DNA of 64,000 nt from assembly GCA_010093515.1 (NCBI GenBank), contig MU001679.1, forward strand, positions 961,918 through 1,025,917. Direction: 5' to 3'. Below the pieces are notes generated by a model. It ran no database searches. It saw only the letters and a list, made by a program, of their open reading frames with translations, and had not been told where the DNA came from. Numbering within the stretch: the stretch's first letter is position 1; every line of letters starts with the position of its first letter. This DNA is from Lineolata rhizophorae (Eukaryota; Ascomycota; Dothideomycetes; Lineolatales; Lineolataceae). Of the stretch, positions 11,692-24,600 are shown piece by piece. A program made the translations under genes and the position numbers.

Positions 11692-12039
11692 GTGCGCCTA
11701 GCTCATTGGGTTGCGTGAGGTTAGGTGTCCTCGCCCGGTTTATTGTTTCGTAGGTAGGTTACATTCCAGAACGATTGCGGTATGGAAGGCAAGGGGCGGA
11801 ATACGAAAGTCATAAACAAAGATGAGCGGAAGCGGAATTTGTGTTCCTCGACCAAAACTAAACCCGCTCAGCATTCTAAACGACATTTCTCTAAGCACTT
11901 AAGAAACAATGGACTCGTCCATAAAAAGGGCCAGGGTAAAATGCCGCCTGACGGACCAATACATTCGTTTCGCCGCAACTTTTGCTTGAAGTAGTGAAAT
12001 CGCCTGAGAATCCTGCAGCTGATTCATTCGTCCTACGCG
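11692..12039. promoter_or_regulatory. Divergent upstream region
   Basis: 348 bp between the doubtful minus-strand gene and the CFEM-like gene on the plus strand. It would hold the promoter of the latter. No clear core element is visible. Confidence 0.35.
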
Positions 12040-12955
12040 ATGTATCTCCGGACAATCTTAGTTGTTTATATGGCAGGCATTGCTGGGGCCACTGCACAAG
12101 GAGAGGAGTTTGGCCTGTCAGGTTGTGCGGTAGGAAATTCGCGTGGCACGCAAGCAACACCCTTCTAATACTTGCTAACACGAGCTTCGGCCTAGACAAA
12201 TGCCATTGAGAACGTTCTTCGAGAGGCTGCATGCCATTTGATAAGTCTCGAGTGCTTCTGCAACAACCCTGGCCTGGTCTATGAGATTCAAGAAGAGATC
12301 TGGGAAGAATGCGGCGGGGAGCAACCGAACTGTGCGTTTAGAAGACATCTTCCTTTCCTTACGTCTGCCTGTTAACCTTCATCCAGTGGCAGAACAGTTT
12401 AATATCGAGGGATTTTGCCCCAGGAGCACTTCTTCCTCGTCGAGCGCCCTATACCAGAACAGTAGCAAGAGTCAGCATCCGCACCAAGGCTCTACGACTT
12501 CTAGCATCACTAGCACGCGGAGTGGTCATGCACAACGCATGTCCACTACGACACTCTGTACCACTGGCACTCTAAGTGGTCTTCCACACCACAGGTCCAG
12601 CACTACATGTCCCTCGCTCACCATTTCGTGGGCCGGCATGACCAATAGCACACATTCCATAGCCACCAGAACTAGCGAGCCTGTTGGACGATCAATGTCA
12701 TCTTCGACGAGCGGGGGAGCAACTGGCAATCCTGTTCAACCGTCCAGGTCGTCAACGGGTGGAGCCACTGGCAACTCTGTCCAGCCGAGTAGGTCGACGA
12801 TGGAGACTAACGAAGCCACTAGAACTCACAGCGGAGGTCAAACCGGAGGGCCCGCCCAATTCGAAGGAGCTGCCATGCCTCCGTTTGGCTTTTACCGGGT
12901 CTGGGCAGTATTCGTCACTGCTGCAGGCATGGCTTGTGTTTTCGCTTTCCTATAA
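12040..12955 (+). CDS. CFEM-like GPI-anchored cell-surface protein
   Basis: Three exons, 12040-12129, 12196-12331 and 12387-12955, give 264 residues. Intron 1 has TTGCTAAC before its TAG, and intron 2 has a GTTAACC branch. Residues 1-20 (MYLRTILVVYMAGIAGATAQ) form a signal peptide. The cysteine module runs FGLSGCA, ENVLREAACHLISLECFCNN, EIWEECGG and IEGFC, with the C-x-C pair typical of CFEM domains. I count six cysteines where classic CFEM domains have eight. A Ser/Thr-rich region of about 140 residues with a repeated GGATGN-V-QPSRS unit follows. The C-terminus ends in a small-residue site then a hydrophobic tail (VWAVFVTAAGMACVFAFL), as in GPI-anchor signals. Fungal CFEM proteins bind haem or act at the wall or in host contact; which applies here is unknown. 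Confidence 0.75.
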
Positions 12956-13400
12956 GTTATAGGCTGGGTCGTGCCAAAGTTTCACTTTCTCGAAGCACGT
13001 GCCGCATTCTACTTTGCAGTCAGCCCAATGTATAATTCGCGGCTAACAAAATGCCCGACATTCTTTCTCGCAAGTAGGTGATAAAGATAATACAATTCTA
13101 TAAGCCGCTCATTTGCAGTTACAACTAGTCCCATTAGTGCTTATGCAGGGATGCCATCAAAACGCAAGGCTAGTGGGGGCCTAAAAGGGGAGTGACTTGC
13201 TGCTCGTACGAGCCGCCCGCGCGACCGCAGACATCCAGCCCTCGACAAAGCGCACATACAAGGCCCGAGCCCTCAAAGACTTCCCATTCCATGTCCGAAC
13301 TCCAAGCTATGCAGCAGGGGAAAAGAAACCTATCGTACACGCGGACGCCTGCAATGCAACGCCCAACTGGACACCAAGGACGATAACAGTCGCTTTCAGC
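12956..13400. other. Convergent spacer
   Basis: 3' flanks of the CFEM-like gene (+) and the NAPE-PLD-like gene (-). I see no further element. Confidence 0.4.
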
Positions 13401-14871
13401 CTAGTCGGCAAACTCGCGGCTTTCGCCAATCTCGCACACGTCGAACACGCCCTCGGGGGCAATGCCCTTGGCCTCCAACGCCTTCTTCAGAAGCCTGGGC
13501 GGCTCGAGCACGTCTTCCTCGGTCAGAACCCAGGTGCCCCAGTGCATGCCTAGCCCGCGCCTGCACTTCGTGTCGACGAAGATGTTGACGCTGTCGAACG
13601 GGTTCGCGTGCATGGACGACATGAACCAGCGAGGTTGGTAGGCGCCGATGGGGATCAGGCCGAGGTCGAACGGCCCACGCAGTTTGCCGATCTCCTTGAA
13701 AGCGGGACAATGGGGAAGGTTGAGCTTCGGATCATAGTCATCTACGTCCGCGGGAAGCTCGGGAACACCGCGATAGCCGGTGTCACTGTGTAAGAAATGG
13801 GTTAGCATCCTCGAATGATGATTCTTCCAGGGCGAGTCAGGGCAGAGGGCAGACATACCCTCCAAACCAGACTTTCTTCCCAGCACTCTCGACTGCCCAG
13901 GACGCCCAGAGCGTGTGGTTCCTGTCAAATGGCGTCCGAGCACTGGTATGCTGACACGGCAAGCAGCTAATGGTGGCTTTGATATCACTTCCCTCGGCCG
14001 AACCCGTCTGGGACTCCACCTTTTGCTCCGAAGGGGTCAGACTTATATCTCGCGACTCCCACCAATCCAACTCGGTCACACTGTGGATCCCACATTCTTC
14101 AAACCACTTCTTGTTGCCCAGCGGGACGAAGAAGTGGCAGTTCGGATGGCGTTTATTGATCTCCATGACCGTTGGATGAGACAGGTGATCGTAGTGACTG
14201 TGGGAGATCATGACGGCGTCAACAGTGGGGATGTCCGCGATGTTGCACGGCATCTCCGTGTAGCGCTTGGGCCCCAGCCAACTGAACGGCGAGCATCGTG
14301 AGGTGAAGACCGGGTCGAATAGCGCGCGAAATCCGCCGGGGAACTCGACATAGTAGCAAGCGTGGCCCAGCCACGTCGCTCTAAGCGGAGATTTGGCATC
14401 GCGAACACCTAGGAATTGCGGAGGACGCACCGGAACCGTCGGCGGCGTCGTGTCGGGGATGTTCGATTTGCCGGTTAATCGTCGCCTGTTACGTCGGCAG
14501 CCCCAGCGTCAGTGAGCGATTGACAAAGCCAAGCGCTCCTTACTAACCCTGCAAGTCTTGCAGGGCTGGGAATGTACATACCACAGGAACGCGCGCAACA
14601 TCTTGAACGCATTCATCTCAATGTACGAGTCCCAGGGATTGCGAAAGCCCTTCCCATCCTTTAGGTGATGCTTCAGTTTCTTGACATCCTCGGGGGCAGC
14701 ACCAAAGACCTGCGAGGCCGACACGGAGGCGGCGTAGAGCGCGGGTGCGGTCGAGGCACCTTCCATCTTGCGCGACGCGTGAAAGTTCTTGCTGGCTATG
14801 CGAGTGCGGTAACAACTGGGAGTCGGCGGGAGAGATGGAGAGCTTCGAATAGTGAGCGGGAGCGAGCGCAT
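13401..14871 (-). CDS. NAPE-PLD-like metallo-beta-lactamase-fold hydrolase
   Basis: Three exons, 14871-14582, 14485-13859 and 13785-13401, give 433 residues. The junction of exons 1 and 2 rebuilds [18 protein letters not shown]. Exon 2 carries [13 protein letters not shown] and the metal-binding motif [13 protein letters not shown] (HxHxDH), with [12 protein letters not shown] further on. Exon 3 has [19 protein letters not shown] and [13 protein letters not shown], both typical of the family of N-acyl-phosphatidylethanolamine-hydrolysing phospholipase D and its yeast relative Fmp30. The N-terminus [16 protein letters not shown] followed by further Arg and Ser looks like a mitochondrial presequence, which fits Fmp30 in the inner membrane. 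The expected reaction is release of N-acylethanolamine from N-acyl-PE, with a link to cardiolipin homeostasis in yeast. The substrate here is inferred from family only. A start further upstream is open but lacks a conserved extension. Confidence 0.9.
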
Positions 14872-15432
14872 GGCACAAATGGCGGGACAGTGGCGGACTC
14901 TTATATTCGCACTAGCTTTCCTGCAATTGAGCGACGACCAGCGAATGAGCTGCACGCCCTGAGGCGCCCTGGCTCGCTCGCAGCAAAGGCTGTGTACGGA
15001 CACGGCGGTTTGGGAGGAAATTCGGCCGGCGTGGCGGATCACGGCGCTCATGTTCGTCCGTAGCACCAAAATGTTCGGCCGGGCATCGGCCTCTCGGGCG
15101 CGCGCGGACGACGCTCTCGGACTTTAGCAAAACTACATCTCCATACCGAAATAACGAAGTGTGGTGACGTACACTACTCGCACTACACGCCAAATTAAGC
15201 AAAAGAAATTTTGCTGCCTAAATTTTGTGGCTGTGGTGCAGCTGGATGACCTGTGAGAGCCCGGTCCGGATCCACCGGATGCGTTCAGTAAACATCTCCA
15301 GGGGCCCTTTCTCGGACATTTAGCTATAGGACTCGCTATTAAACAAGACCCTAGAGGTTATTCAAAGCACAGCTGTAAATATTGCCGGGCAAAGCACGGC
15401 CTTCTATAAAGCAACGTGACTACATCCCACGT
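14872..15432. other. Spacer between two minus-strand genes
   Basis: Promoter of the NAPE-PLD-like gene and 3' flank of prephenate dehydrogenase. The frames that continue upstream of 14871 do not look conserved. Nothing else is recognised. Confidence 0.4.
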
Positions 15433-17381
15433 TTATCCAGTCTTCTCCAATATCGTCTTGATCATCTCATTCCCAAGTCGAGTGGCTTCCGGGAAACGTG
15501 GAGCAAAGTAGCGCTGAATCTGCTCGAAACGCTCCCGATATCCATCCATATTCCCAAGGCTAACCCGCTCGCTCCAGTCCTTTGGTTCTCCGTTAAACAA
15601 AGTTCCCGAACAAATTAGGCGTGCGCCACTTACCCTAGCAGCAAAGGTAAATTCCAGATCGTCCGCCCTGAAAGACTTATCCTCGACCGCGGTATCGATC
15701 ACTTCATCGAGCAACTCAGAGTCCTGGAAGAGATACTGTACCGCACCGAGCCATAGCCGAAACAACTGGGTTCATGCTCATTAGCACTCTAGCAATCAGG
15801 GAGTGATGCGAACGTAACCTACCGGAGTCTCGCAAATCATATGCTCGTAAGGATCAATTCCCAGCTTGTACCAACAATCTGCCATGGCGAGTAGACTAAG
15901 ATGGTTGTTCTTAACCCGCTGCGGCGGAATGTCGCCGAGCGAAAATCGGTCCAGAACATCGTCTTTCAATAGTAAGTCGTGACCTCGGCCGGGGTCAAAA
16001 ATTGATTTCCGCGCAGCCATGATGCGCGCGGTCAATTCTTCTCGTTGGCCTGCTAACATCAGCTTGAACAGCTCGGTCACTGATTCGGCGTATTGCTTGA
16101 TCTGCTTCTTCGCAGCTGGATTTAAGATGGCAAGGCCGGCGTAAACGTGCCACTTGTTGGAGTAGATCCGGAGGGTAATGTTAATCTTGACGTTCTCAAT
16201 TCCTCCAAGATACCGTGGTATTTCCCACGGAAATTGGTTGTTCGCCGCCCATGCAACGCCCATGCTGACGAGGTTTACTCAGCACGCTTGACATAGTCTC
16301 AATTCAGGGACCACCTACCTCAGGAAGGCCGCATGTGTCACAGCCTGCGTGTCTGCTGTGATACGGTCGTGCGCTTCAGCCGTCAGATAGACATGCTTAG
16401 AGCCTAAGCACGAAAGTATCTTTTCGACGAAGTCAAAGCTTCCTTGAGAAGCCCTGTGCTTGATCAAAACCTGCGTAACGTTAGAGGCGTCAAGCTATAT
16501 GCATGAGCTTGGATTACCAGAGGCTGGCCCTTTGGGTCCACACCCGGGCCATGCAAAGAATGGCAAGAAACAATATCAACGTCGTTAGGAAGGTGCCTTT
16601 CGAATGCGGTGATTTCCGGAGCTTTGCATGACGTTTGGCCACCGACAATAGCTCCAAGCTTCGTTGCTAGTCGCAATTTGACACTTCAGCAGTGCCCAAC
16701 GCAAGATTCCGCGTGATGGGAAAGCCTACAAGGACCAAATTCTGCAACAACAGCGTCGATATTTTTCGCTTCGACGCTATAGATAATAAAGTCGCTACAT
16801 CGAGACACTAAGTGACCATTGGCAAGGATTTGTACATTTGCCTAGCTCTACTACTTAGCTACATCCAATTGCGTTCTACAACAAATTTGCACGGTCTCCT
16901 ACATTGTGCCCGAATTCCTCCTTCAACATACCATATTTCTCGGGGATATCGCAAGCATTGACTCTATAAAACAGAGACAGTTAGAAGCATTCGCAAACTT
17001 CTACCTCAAGCCTAACAGGAACATGTTAGCGGCATTGATTCATGGCATTTGATAGCAAACAGGCGTCAAAATAGCATGTTATCAGACAAAAGAAAGAAAA
17101 AAGGTAGCTGAGAGTTTACATCATTGACAGCCCAGTCACCGACACTCGAGGGCCAGTACGACCAAAGAGCTAGATGAGGGCCATGCTCGAGCCAAATGCA
17201 CTCAAGTCATCATATCGCCAGTCAGGGAAGAACGGAGGAATAAACGTACCATATGCAACTACTGCAATGAGACCCAGACAACCTGAGGGTGATATTACCT
17301 CCAACCGGCAGCGCTGATCCTCCTAGCATACATTCTCCCCATGTCTCCCATCCCAATGAGCCCGACGGAACCGCCGGCCAT
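15433..17381 (-). CDS. TYR1: Prephenate dehydrogenase (NADP+)
   Basis: This enzyme oxidatively decarboxylates prephenate to 4-hydroxyphenylpyruvate in tyrosine synthesis. I read seven exons: 17381-17299, 16963-16903, 16841-16730, 16666-16518, 16470-16319, 16264-15823 and 15765-15433, giving 443 residues, the usual fungal length. Exon 1 encodes the dinucleotide-binding start VGLIGMGDMGRMYARRIS. The exon 1/2 join gives GWRVNACDIPEKY. The exon 3/4 join gives FGPSTKLGAIVGGQTSCKAP, followed by the highly conserved IVSCHSLHGPGVDPKGQPL. Exons 5 and 6 give HDRITADTQAVTHAAFLSMG and NITLRIYSNKWHVYAGLAIL. The first intron is about 335 nt, long for this window, but the protein joins without a gap. The 5' end faces the ribosomal protein S14 gene across about 400 bp. 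Confidence 0.95.
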
Positions 17382-17784
17382 CTTCTTGGCTTATTCGCAC
17401 GCTCCCAGCCACGAAGGCGAGTAGGGTTCAACCTTTCCCTCTACTTGCAGTAAGGAGAGATTGCGAAAAGCACGTCTTCATTCTCGACCTCGGAGGCGAG
17501 AAATGTCGAGAGATTGAGGCAACACTACTCCATGATCCGCGGCAGACACGAAGTTGAGAAGAGGGTGCTGGCGATCAACGTTGCTAGAGAGAAAGAACTA
17601 AGAAAAGCTCGAGCCTTCGGCCGCTCGATACTAGCGCCGCCAAGAATTTCACGCTTAGCGCTCCCGGAAAATCAGTCTCACCGCTCGGCACGCACAGCGG
17701 AAACCACCACGCGAAATCTCACCTCCGAGGATCCCTCAGTCATTCCAGCGCATACGGATCACCAAAAACAACGCGCCGATCAAA
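17382..17784. promoter_or_regulatory. Divergent promoter region TYR1 / RPS14
   Basis: 403 bp separates the start codons of prephenate dehydrogenase (-) and ribosomal protein S14 (+). A frame that opens at 17514 is a shadow in the S14 leader. No ribosomal-gene box is recognised with confidence. Confidence 0.45.
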
Positions 17785-18530
<746 letters not shown>

Positions 18531-19793
18531 TTTTTGCTGCTCTTCCTTCGTGGGGGTTGTGGGAAGAATCGGTTGTGGTGTTTGTGGACTGGTCCGACAT
18601 GCTGATGACAATTACGCGAGGAACGGCCTGCGCCTGGTCCTCACTTTCTTCTGTTTTGTCACATTAGAACGGCCTTAGTCCGGCAGCCCAATTCAAAGGA
18701 ACGAAAAGTTTAACGATTGGCCAATGGCTTATTCGGTCGTGTGCTCTGAGATATTGAAGGTGAGGCTGGCATGCCTGGTAGGGAGTCGCTGCGTCGATTT
18801 CCGTGATCTCGAAGGACTGGCTGGACTGAACACCGAGCTACGATCCAGTCGATCCTCCTATCTCCCGCGAAATTTCTAATGGTTAAAGAAAATTTAACCC
18901 AAGAACCTAAAACTAAAATACCGAAACCCAAGGCTGCGGGCTCTAGAAACCACTTGTAGGTTTTGGTATTAAACGTCGACTGAAACAACGGAAAAGCGAT
19001 CTCCCGTCCTACATACTCAAGATACTATCTCCCATTACCGGCACCTCAGTATTCCGCATACAGTAACATTCCAATGCTTCAGTGACAAGCTACTATAATG
19101 AAATCTAGCCACAAGCATTGCGTACTAGAGCGTGACCGCAGTACGCTCACAGCGGAAGGAGTCAAGCAATGGCAAACTACAGGCCGACAATATTCTTGAA
19201 GACAGTACAGATCTATCTTTTGGTAACATGTACAACTCTGCCTCTCGGATGCTACTAATAAGCTATTCGCGCACCCGGACACCTACCCCAACGCCTCCCA
19301 GATCACCGCTCAAATTCAGTACCTCGACAGAGGTTACGTGGCGCTCAGGCCCCTCAAAAGAGCGACAAGACAGGAAACCCGTCAAAGCGCGCGGCACCAA
19401 TGCCTTCCCCGTTAGAAGCAGCATAGCCATACCAGTGAAATGACAATGATGACTGACAAAACCAGCAAGGCAGGTAGGTATCCAACAGATATTAAAAGAC
19501 TTCGCTCCGGCCGCCAATGAAATGCTTCAAGATATCCAACCAAGGGCACGCACAACGCCATGGCTTCGTCCTCGTATACAGTTCAATCCAACCGAGGAAA
19601 ACGAAAGACAAGGAAAACAGAAGGGGGAATAACAGAAAAGTGAAAGGAGATTACGTCTTCGTCGCAACCATCTCGTCATGCGCATTACGTACTACTCGCC
19701 ATAGGAAGACAGAAAAAAGAAAGGGGGGGGAAGTACTCGCTTCATACTTCTCACCGTACAGCGTTCAGCATTACGAGAAGTCCTCAACTCCCC
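18531..19793. other. Convergent spacer, 1.26 kb
   Basis: This lies between the ends of RPS14 (+) and the RING-finger gene (-). No coding exon is supported. From about 19590 to 19740 the plus strand is very A/G-rich, probably the 3' untranslated region of one of the flanking genes read in antisense. Confidence 0.45.
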
Positions 19794-19952
19794 TTACCTC
19801 ACCCCTGACTGCCCCGACGCCTCAGCCGAAGCCGGTTCCTCCTCGTTCCCTCCGCTCCTCCTCGTCCTCACTCTAAACACTTCCTGCAGCCTCGCCGCAA
19901 GCCTACGGCGCTGCCCCGCATCCTCCACCGCAGGCGTCCCCACCCCCATCAC

Positions 19953-19983
<31 letters not shown>

Positions 19984-21659
19984 TGTTGCTGGCCCTCGCG
20001 CAAGCGGCGCAGCGCGGCGATACGTTCCTCCGGCCCCTCCGCCGTGCGGAGGACGTGCAGGATGTCGCGGAAGTGAGCGCGGCGGGAGGACGAAGGGGGG
20101 CCCGCGGTGGGGTCGGTGCCGCTGGCGTCGTCGAGCGGGGGTGGGAGGTGCGGTGGGAGGTGGTGGTGTTGGTAGAAGGCGTTGTGGGCGGCGAGGCCAG
20201 CGCCGGCGGCGGTGGTGGTGCTGGTGTTGGGGGAGGCGGTGGTAGTGGGATCGTGGTCGTCTTCGGAGGTGCGGGAGTCGGCGGGGCGGAGGTCGGTGCG
20301 GCTGTGGTGGACGGGGAGGATTAGTGGATTGAAATTTTCAACCCAAATTTTTCCAACCATGAATATTTTTCCTTTTGAAGTCATCAGGTGAAGGAGGAGA
20401 AATGCTTACCAAAGTGGGCACGTCCCCGACACGTTCAAGAGCCAGGGATCGATGCAGGCCGGATGGAACTTGTGATCGCAGGGCAGCACGCGTATGTCCT
20501 GTCCCTTCTCGAAGTCGTCCGTGCAAATCGTGCATCCGGGATTGTTCTCCTCGCCGCCGCTGCCCGGTTCCGGGGCGGCGGCGGCGCTTCCAGCCACCGC
20601 TGCTCCCGAACTAGTCCCGGACTGGCTCCCTTGCGCAAAGGTTCCGTGGTCGTCATCACCGTTGACGGACCGCCGGCCCCCGGCGCTTCCTGGTCGACTT
20701 GGTGTCTGGTTCGCCCGCACGGACGATTGGCCGCTCCCAAGCTCCACGTCGACCGGCTTCGACGCGTCGGCGTCGCGCTCGCCGAACTTAACGATCGGGA
20801 TGGTATCGAGCATGGCGCGGGCAATGCCACGGGCCCTGCTCTGGCGCGGACGCCCCGCGGCGTCACGCGTGGGGCCGTAGCGCTCCGGATGGCGGTGTGC
20901 GCGCACGGCGCCCGTGACGATGATGACGAGGAAGAGGGCGGTGATGATGCCGGTGATGCTGTAGAGGATGATCATGGCGACGGCGGTGGAGGGGGAAGGG
21001 CCGAGCGGGCTCGAGTCACGGTCCGCGCCAGCGCCGCCGTCGTCATCGGTGTCGTTGATGACGGCCAGGCGGGAGATGGAAGCCGTGAACATCTGGGTGA
21101 AGGGGTCCAGCTTAGAGAGCAGCTCGGTGGCGTTGCCACTGCCGGCCGTCGAGTACACGAATGGATGCTCGTTCACCGTGTTGGCCGCATTATACTGGCA
21201 GTAGTATGACTGCTGCGACATGAGGATGATGGGGCCCGGGTTGGCGGCCAGCGTGTGGTCGATGAGGCTCTCGGCGTCGTTGCCGTCGCAGGGCACGATT
21301 GAGATGTCGGTGTCGGAAACGTCGGTCGCGGTGTCGTTGATGAGGTGCAAGAAGCCGGAGAGCTGGGCTCGGCCCTAGGAGATTCAGAATGTCAGCGTCG
21401 AAGTTTTAGAGGTCTTTTATCAATTTGAAGGGTCGGGGCATACCGAAAGAGCAGTTCTAGCGGCTCCGGTGAGTGGAATCAGCCAGGCGGCGGGAGTCTG
21501 CGCGCCCATGCGGTTGACGACGGAGACGACGATTTCTCGCCGATTGAGCGTCGTCCCGGGCGCCAGGCTGGTGTCGTTGGATGGCGACACCGTCTGGGCC
21601 AGGGCAACCGCTGCCATGGCGAGCACCGCGCAGAGCAACGACCGCGCCGACGCCGCCAT
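19794..21659 (-). CDS. PA/TM/RING-H2 E3 ubiquitin ligase
   Basis: Three exons, 21659-21444, 21374-20410 and 20301-19794, give 562 residues. Residues 1-21 form a signal peptide (LLCAVLAMAAVALAQ). A lumenal domain of about 180 residues follows, with several N-x-S/T sites and a segment (NPGPIILMSQQSYYCQ) that fits a protease-associated domain. One membrane span lies at about 203-229 (AMIILYSITGIITALFLVII). The cytosolic part carries a RING-H2 finger at 353-394 with C353, C356, C371, H373, H376, C379, C391 and C394; the last cysteine is made across intron 2 and is followed by RTDLRP. The order matches the PA-TM-RING ligases that work on endomembranes and sorting pathways. The tail has a polyglutamine run of about 13 from CAG/CAA codons. 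The target is unknown. Confidence 0.9.
19951..19990. repeat. CTG/TTG trinucleotide tract (polyglutamine)
   Basis: A run of CTG units passing into TTG/CTG on the plus strand encodes the polyglutamine tract of the RING protein on the minus strand. Such tracts vary in length between strains. Confidence 0.85.
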
Positions 21660-24600
21660 AGTGTTCGCGTCTGCGTCTCTCGCTCTTTCTTTCGCCTGTC
21701 CTGTCTCGCTCACTCTCTCCTTCTCCGGTTAAAAAAAAAGAAAGGAAAGGAAAAGAACAGAAAGTCGCCAGCGACAGCTCGACGACGCTATCGCGCGGAG
21801 CAACGCCGGCCGGTGACGGCGGGGACCGAGTCGAGTTCGCGAAGGAGAGTCGAAGCACGGAGCGCTGGCAGCCAAGGGCGGCCGGAGCGCATGACGGCAC
21901 TGGGACGGCCTGGTGGAGGGAGGGAATAATTCAGGGCTTGGTGGTAGGACGTGGGCGGACCAGGCGGGCGGCGGGGGGTTGGAGGTGGTAAGTACCCGTG
22001 CTATCTATGTAAGTAGACGAGCTCCCGGATGAATCGTGTGGATGAACGCGGCAACGCGGAAGGCCCCGGCTAAGGCAAGCTGCGCTCCGCCGTCATTGTC
22101 GAATACGGGCGGGCGAGCTTATTACTGTCGTTGTTTTTGACTGGCCCAGCCAAGGCGATCCTACGTTGAAAGTGCGCTCGCACCGGTCAGCCAGGTACAA
22201 TGTATGTACCATCCATGCCCGCTTTTCGCACCGAGTGCAGCGGCAGTTCCACGGCCCTCTCTTGGCTGGCAGAGGCGGAACTGCGCGATCTGGAGGCGCT
22301 GGGGGTGCCCCGTCTCAGCAATCCGGGGCGCCTTGGGCCGCGGCAGGCTTGAAACCGCTTTGCAACCCGCAGCGCTTCCCGCCTCTTGCAAATCCGCTCT
22401 GCATTGTTTTGCGGACCCCGGGCCGCCTTCAAGCGCTTGGCCAGTGACCCAGTGCGTGCCAGCCGCTCAGATCTCCGCCTCCGAACGGGTCCGCCTTTGA
22501 CGCAACCTGCTGCAACGTCTTCCTTGCTGCTGTGGGTACTTGGCACTCTACCGGGACATACGTAGTGTGCATCGTGGAGAGGACAGCCAGCGAACACGGA
22601 GGCACGCTATACCAAGACGGGCAGTGCCTCGGCCTGCGGTGTGTGCATTTGGAGGCTTGGAGAGAGACGCCACGACACGGGGTAAGGGCGGACAGGTCCG
22701 GTGGAGGATTGACGGACGCTAGCGGAAATCGGCCTCCTTGCGCAGTCCAAGCGGCTGGGTGAAGCTCCCCGAGTTGAGTGAGATCGACCGCCCACGCGAC
22801 CAGCAGCACGTGGTGGGCTGTGGCACTGCCACCGCGGCCAGCACCTCATTTCGTATTCGCCGCGTACACCATTCCAGTTTGCTCCATTCGGCTTCTAGAC
22901 GACAACGTAGACTTCTCTCTCGAACAATCCGAAGCATCCGCTGCAGTCTTCGCGATGCTGCTAACTCGGCATCCTAGCTATACATGCGGAGCAGGTATGG
23001 AGGGCATAAGCATTCAGATCGCGCGCGCGACACAACGGCCATCTCACCTCCGATTTCTCCGATCGGGACCACCGTGCCGTGAAACGCTCTCCTTAGACAA
23101 AATCATTGCCTTTTCTTCGTCGCCGCCTTTCCCCATTTGCTGTCCGCCTTTTCTTGCACCGGTTTCAGGACCCAGAGGGGGCAGGCCATGCCGTTAATGC
23201 GCCCGATTTCCCCCATGCCAGATTGACTCGCTTAAGTGCGCAACTCGGGGTTTTTATTTATTCTCGGGTTCGACCCTCCGGAACATTGAAGCTTTCCGGA
23301 CGGCTGGAACATCGTTGGTTTGAGGACATTCACAACAGGCATAGCCGTGCAGCCCGTTTTTGTCCTCCCCGGACTTGGGGTCTTGGTCCCAAGGTGTGCT
23401 CTGGACGCCCTTTGGGAACAAAGTAACCTTTTCTTGTTGTTTTGTTTAGTGTCACGTAAAACGCAGGGAGCGCAACGTTCCATATCCGCTCAACTACACA
23501 AAGCCTACGGAGCACTCCAGTTCCTTGAAAGAATGTCACATGCAGTTGCTCATGTCAGAAGCATTTGTATCCTGTCGTGGCGCATTGTAACTCCAAAATA
23601 CGCCATGCTACATCAGTCTGCCACAGTGATCGAGAAGGGACGTCCCTTGTCCCGTGCCTGACTCCGGGTCGGTTCAGCCGGATAAAACCAAAGCATTGCA
23701 TAGCCGTTGGCTCGCCAAATGGTATCAGTCAACCATTTTTGAACATTTCCAATGCTTAGGATTTAACTGGACTTCTCTGGAAGCCAAACTTGGATGCGCG
23801 AGCCAGTCATCTGGCGACCATGAATCATCAGACTTTCCACTTCTGTTCAACCTCGGACGTTTGAGCGGCTACATTCATGCCTCCACACTGGCCACGATGT
23901 GGCGCTTGAACGACAAAGACGCAGATCACGAACTGACAGATACGTCCCGCTCTGTGCAAACAAGACCATTTCCAGCCTCTATCGTTATAATTAGAATACT
24001 TTCAACCATGTGTAGAAACCAAAAACCCTACCGAAGAACTTCTCAAAGACATCGTCCTGTTTCACTACGTTCCTAGCCTTCAAACCCAGACAATTTGGCT
24101 CTGTCAATCGTAGCGTCTTGACAGCACACCAAGGATTCCTAGGCGTAGAATCGGCATAATGTGTGGCAGTGGTGTGTTTTGAAGCCGTGTAAGGATGAGT
24201 TGGCATCCTTTCATTGGCTCTGAGCAAACCCGAGACGGCCTAGAGATTGTTTGACTGTTCTCCTGTCTCCGAACCAAGGGGAGGACTGCATAGGGGAAGA
24301 AGCCCTATAATGTTTTCTGGCGTAATAGCTCACTTGAATGCTATGGGAAGCACATTGGTGGAATACTGTTCCACCGGATCCTGAACTGTCCAGAGTCGGA
24401 GATCGCGACTGAATACGCATCAGTTCAAGTCCCAGCAACATTTTTCTACAGGTTTACTGTGGGTTGACTTCAGTTATAGCATTCTCTTTGCTTTTAAGTG
24501 CACTTGTATAGCTACAGTGACATTGCGCTTCTTGCACAATACTATACAATCCCAGACCCCTAAGGATTTTCCTTCGTGGTCGAAACTCGGTATTGTGGAT

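Noticed and set aside
23654-24076. 140-codon plus-strand frame in the gene-poor stretch
   Set aside because: No domain, no signal peptide, no supporting introns or codon bias.
24360-24440. GTTCAAGTCCC text resembling a tRNA T-arm
   Set aside because: The flanking five bases do not pair and no D-arm or anticodon arm can be drawn.
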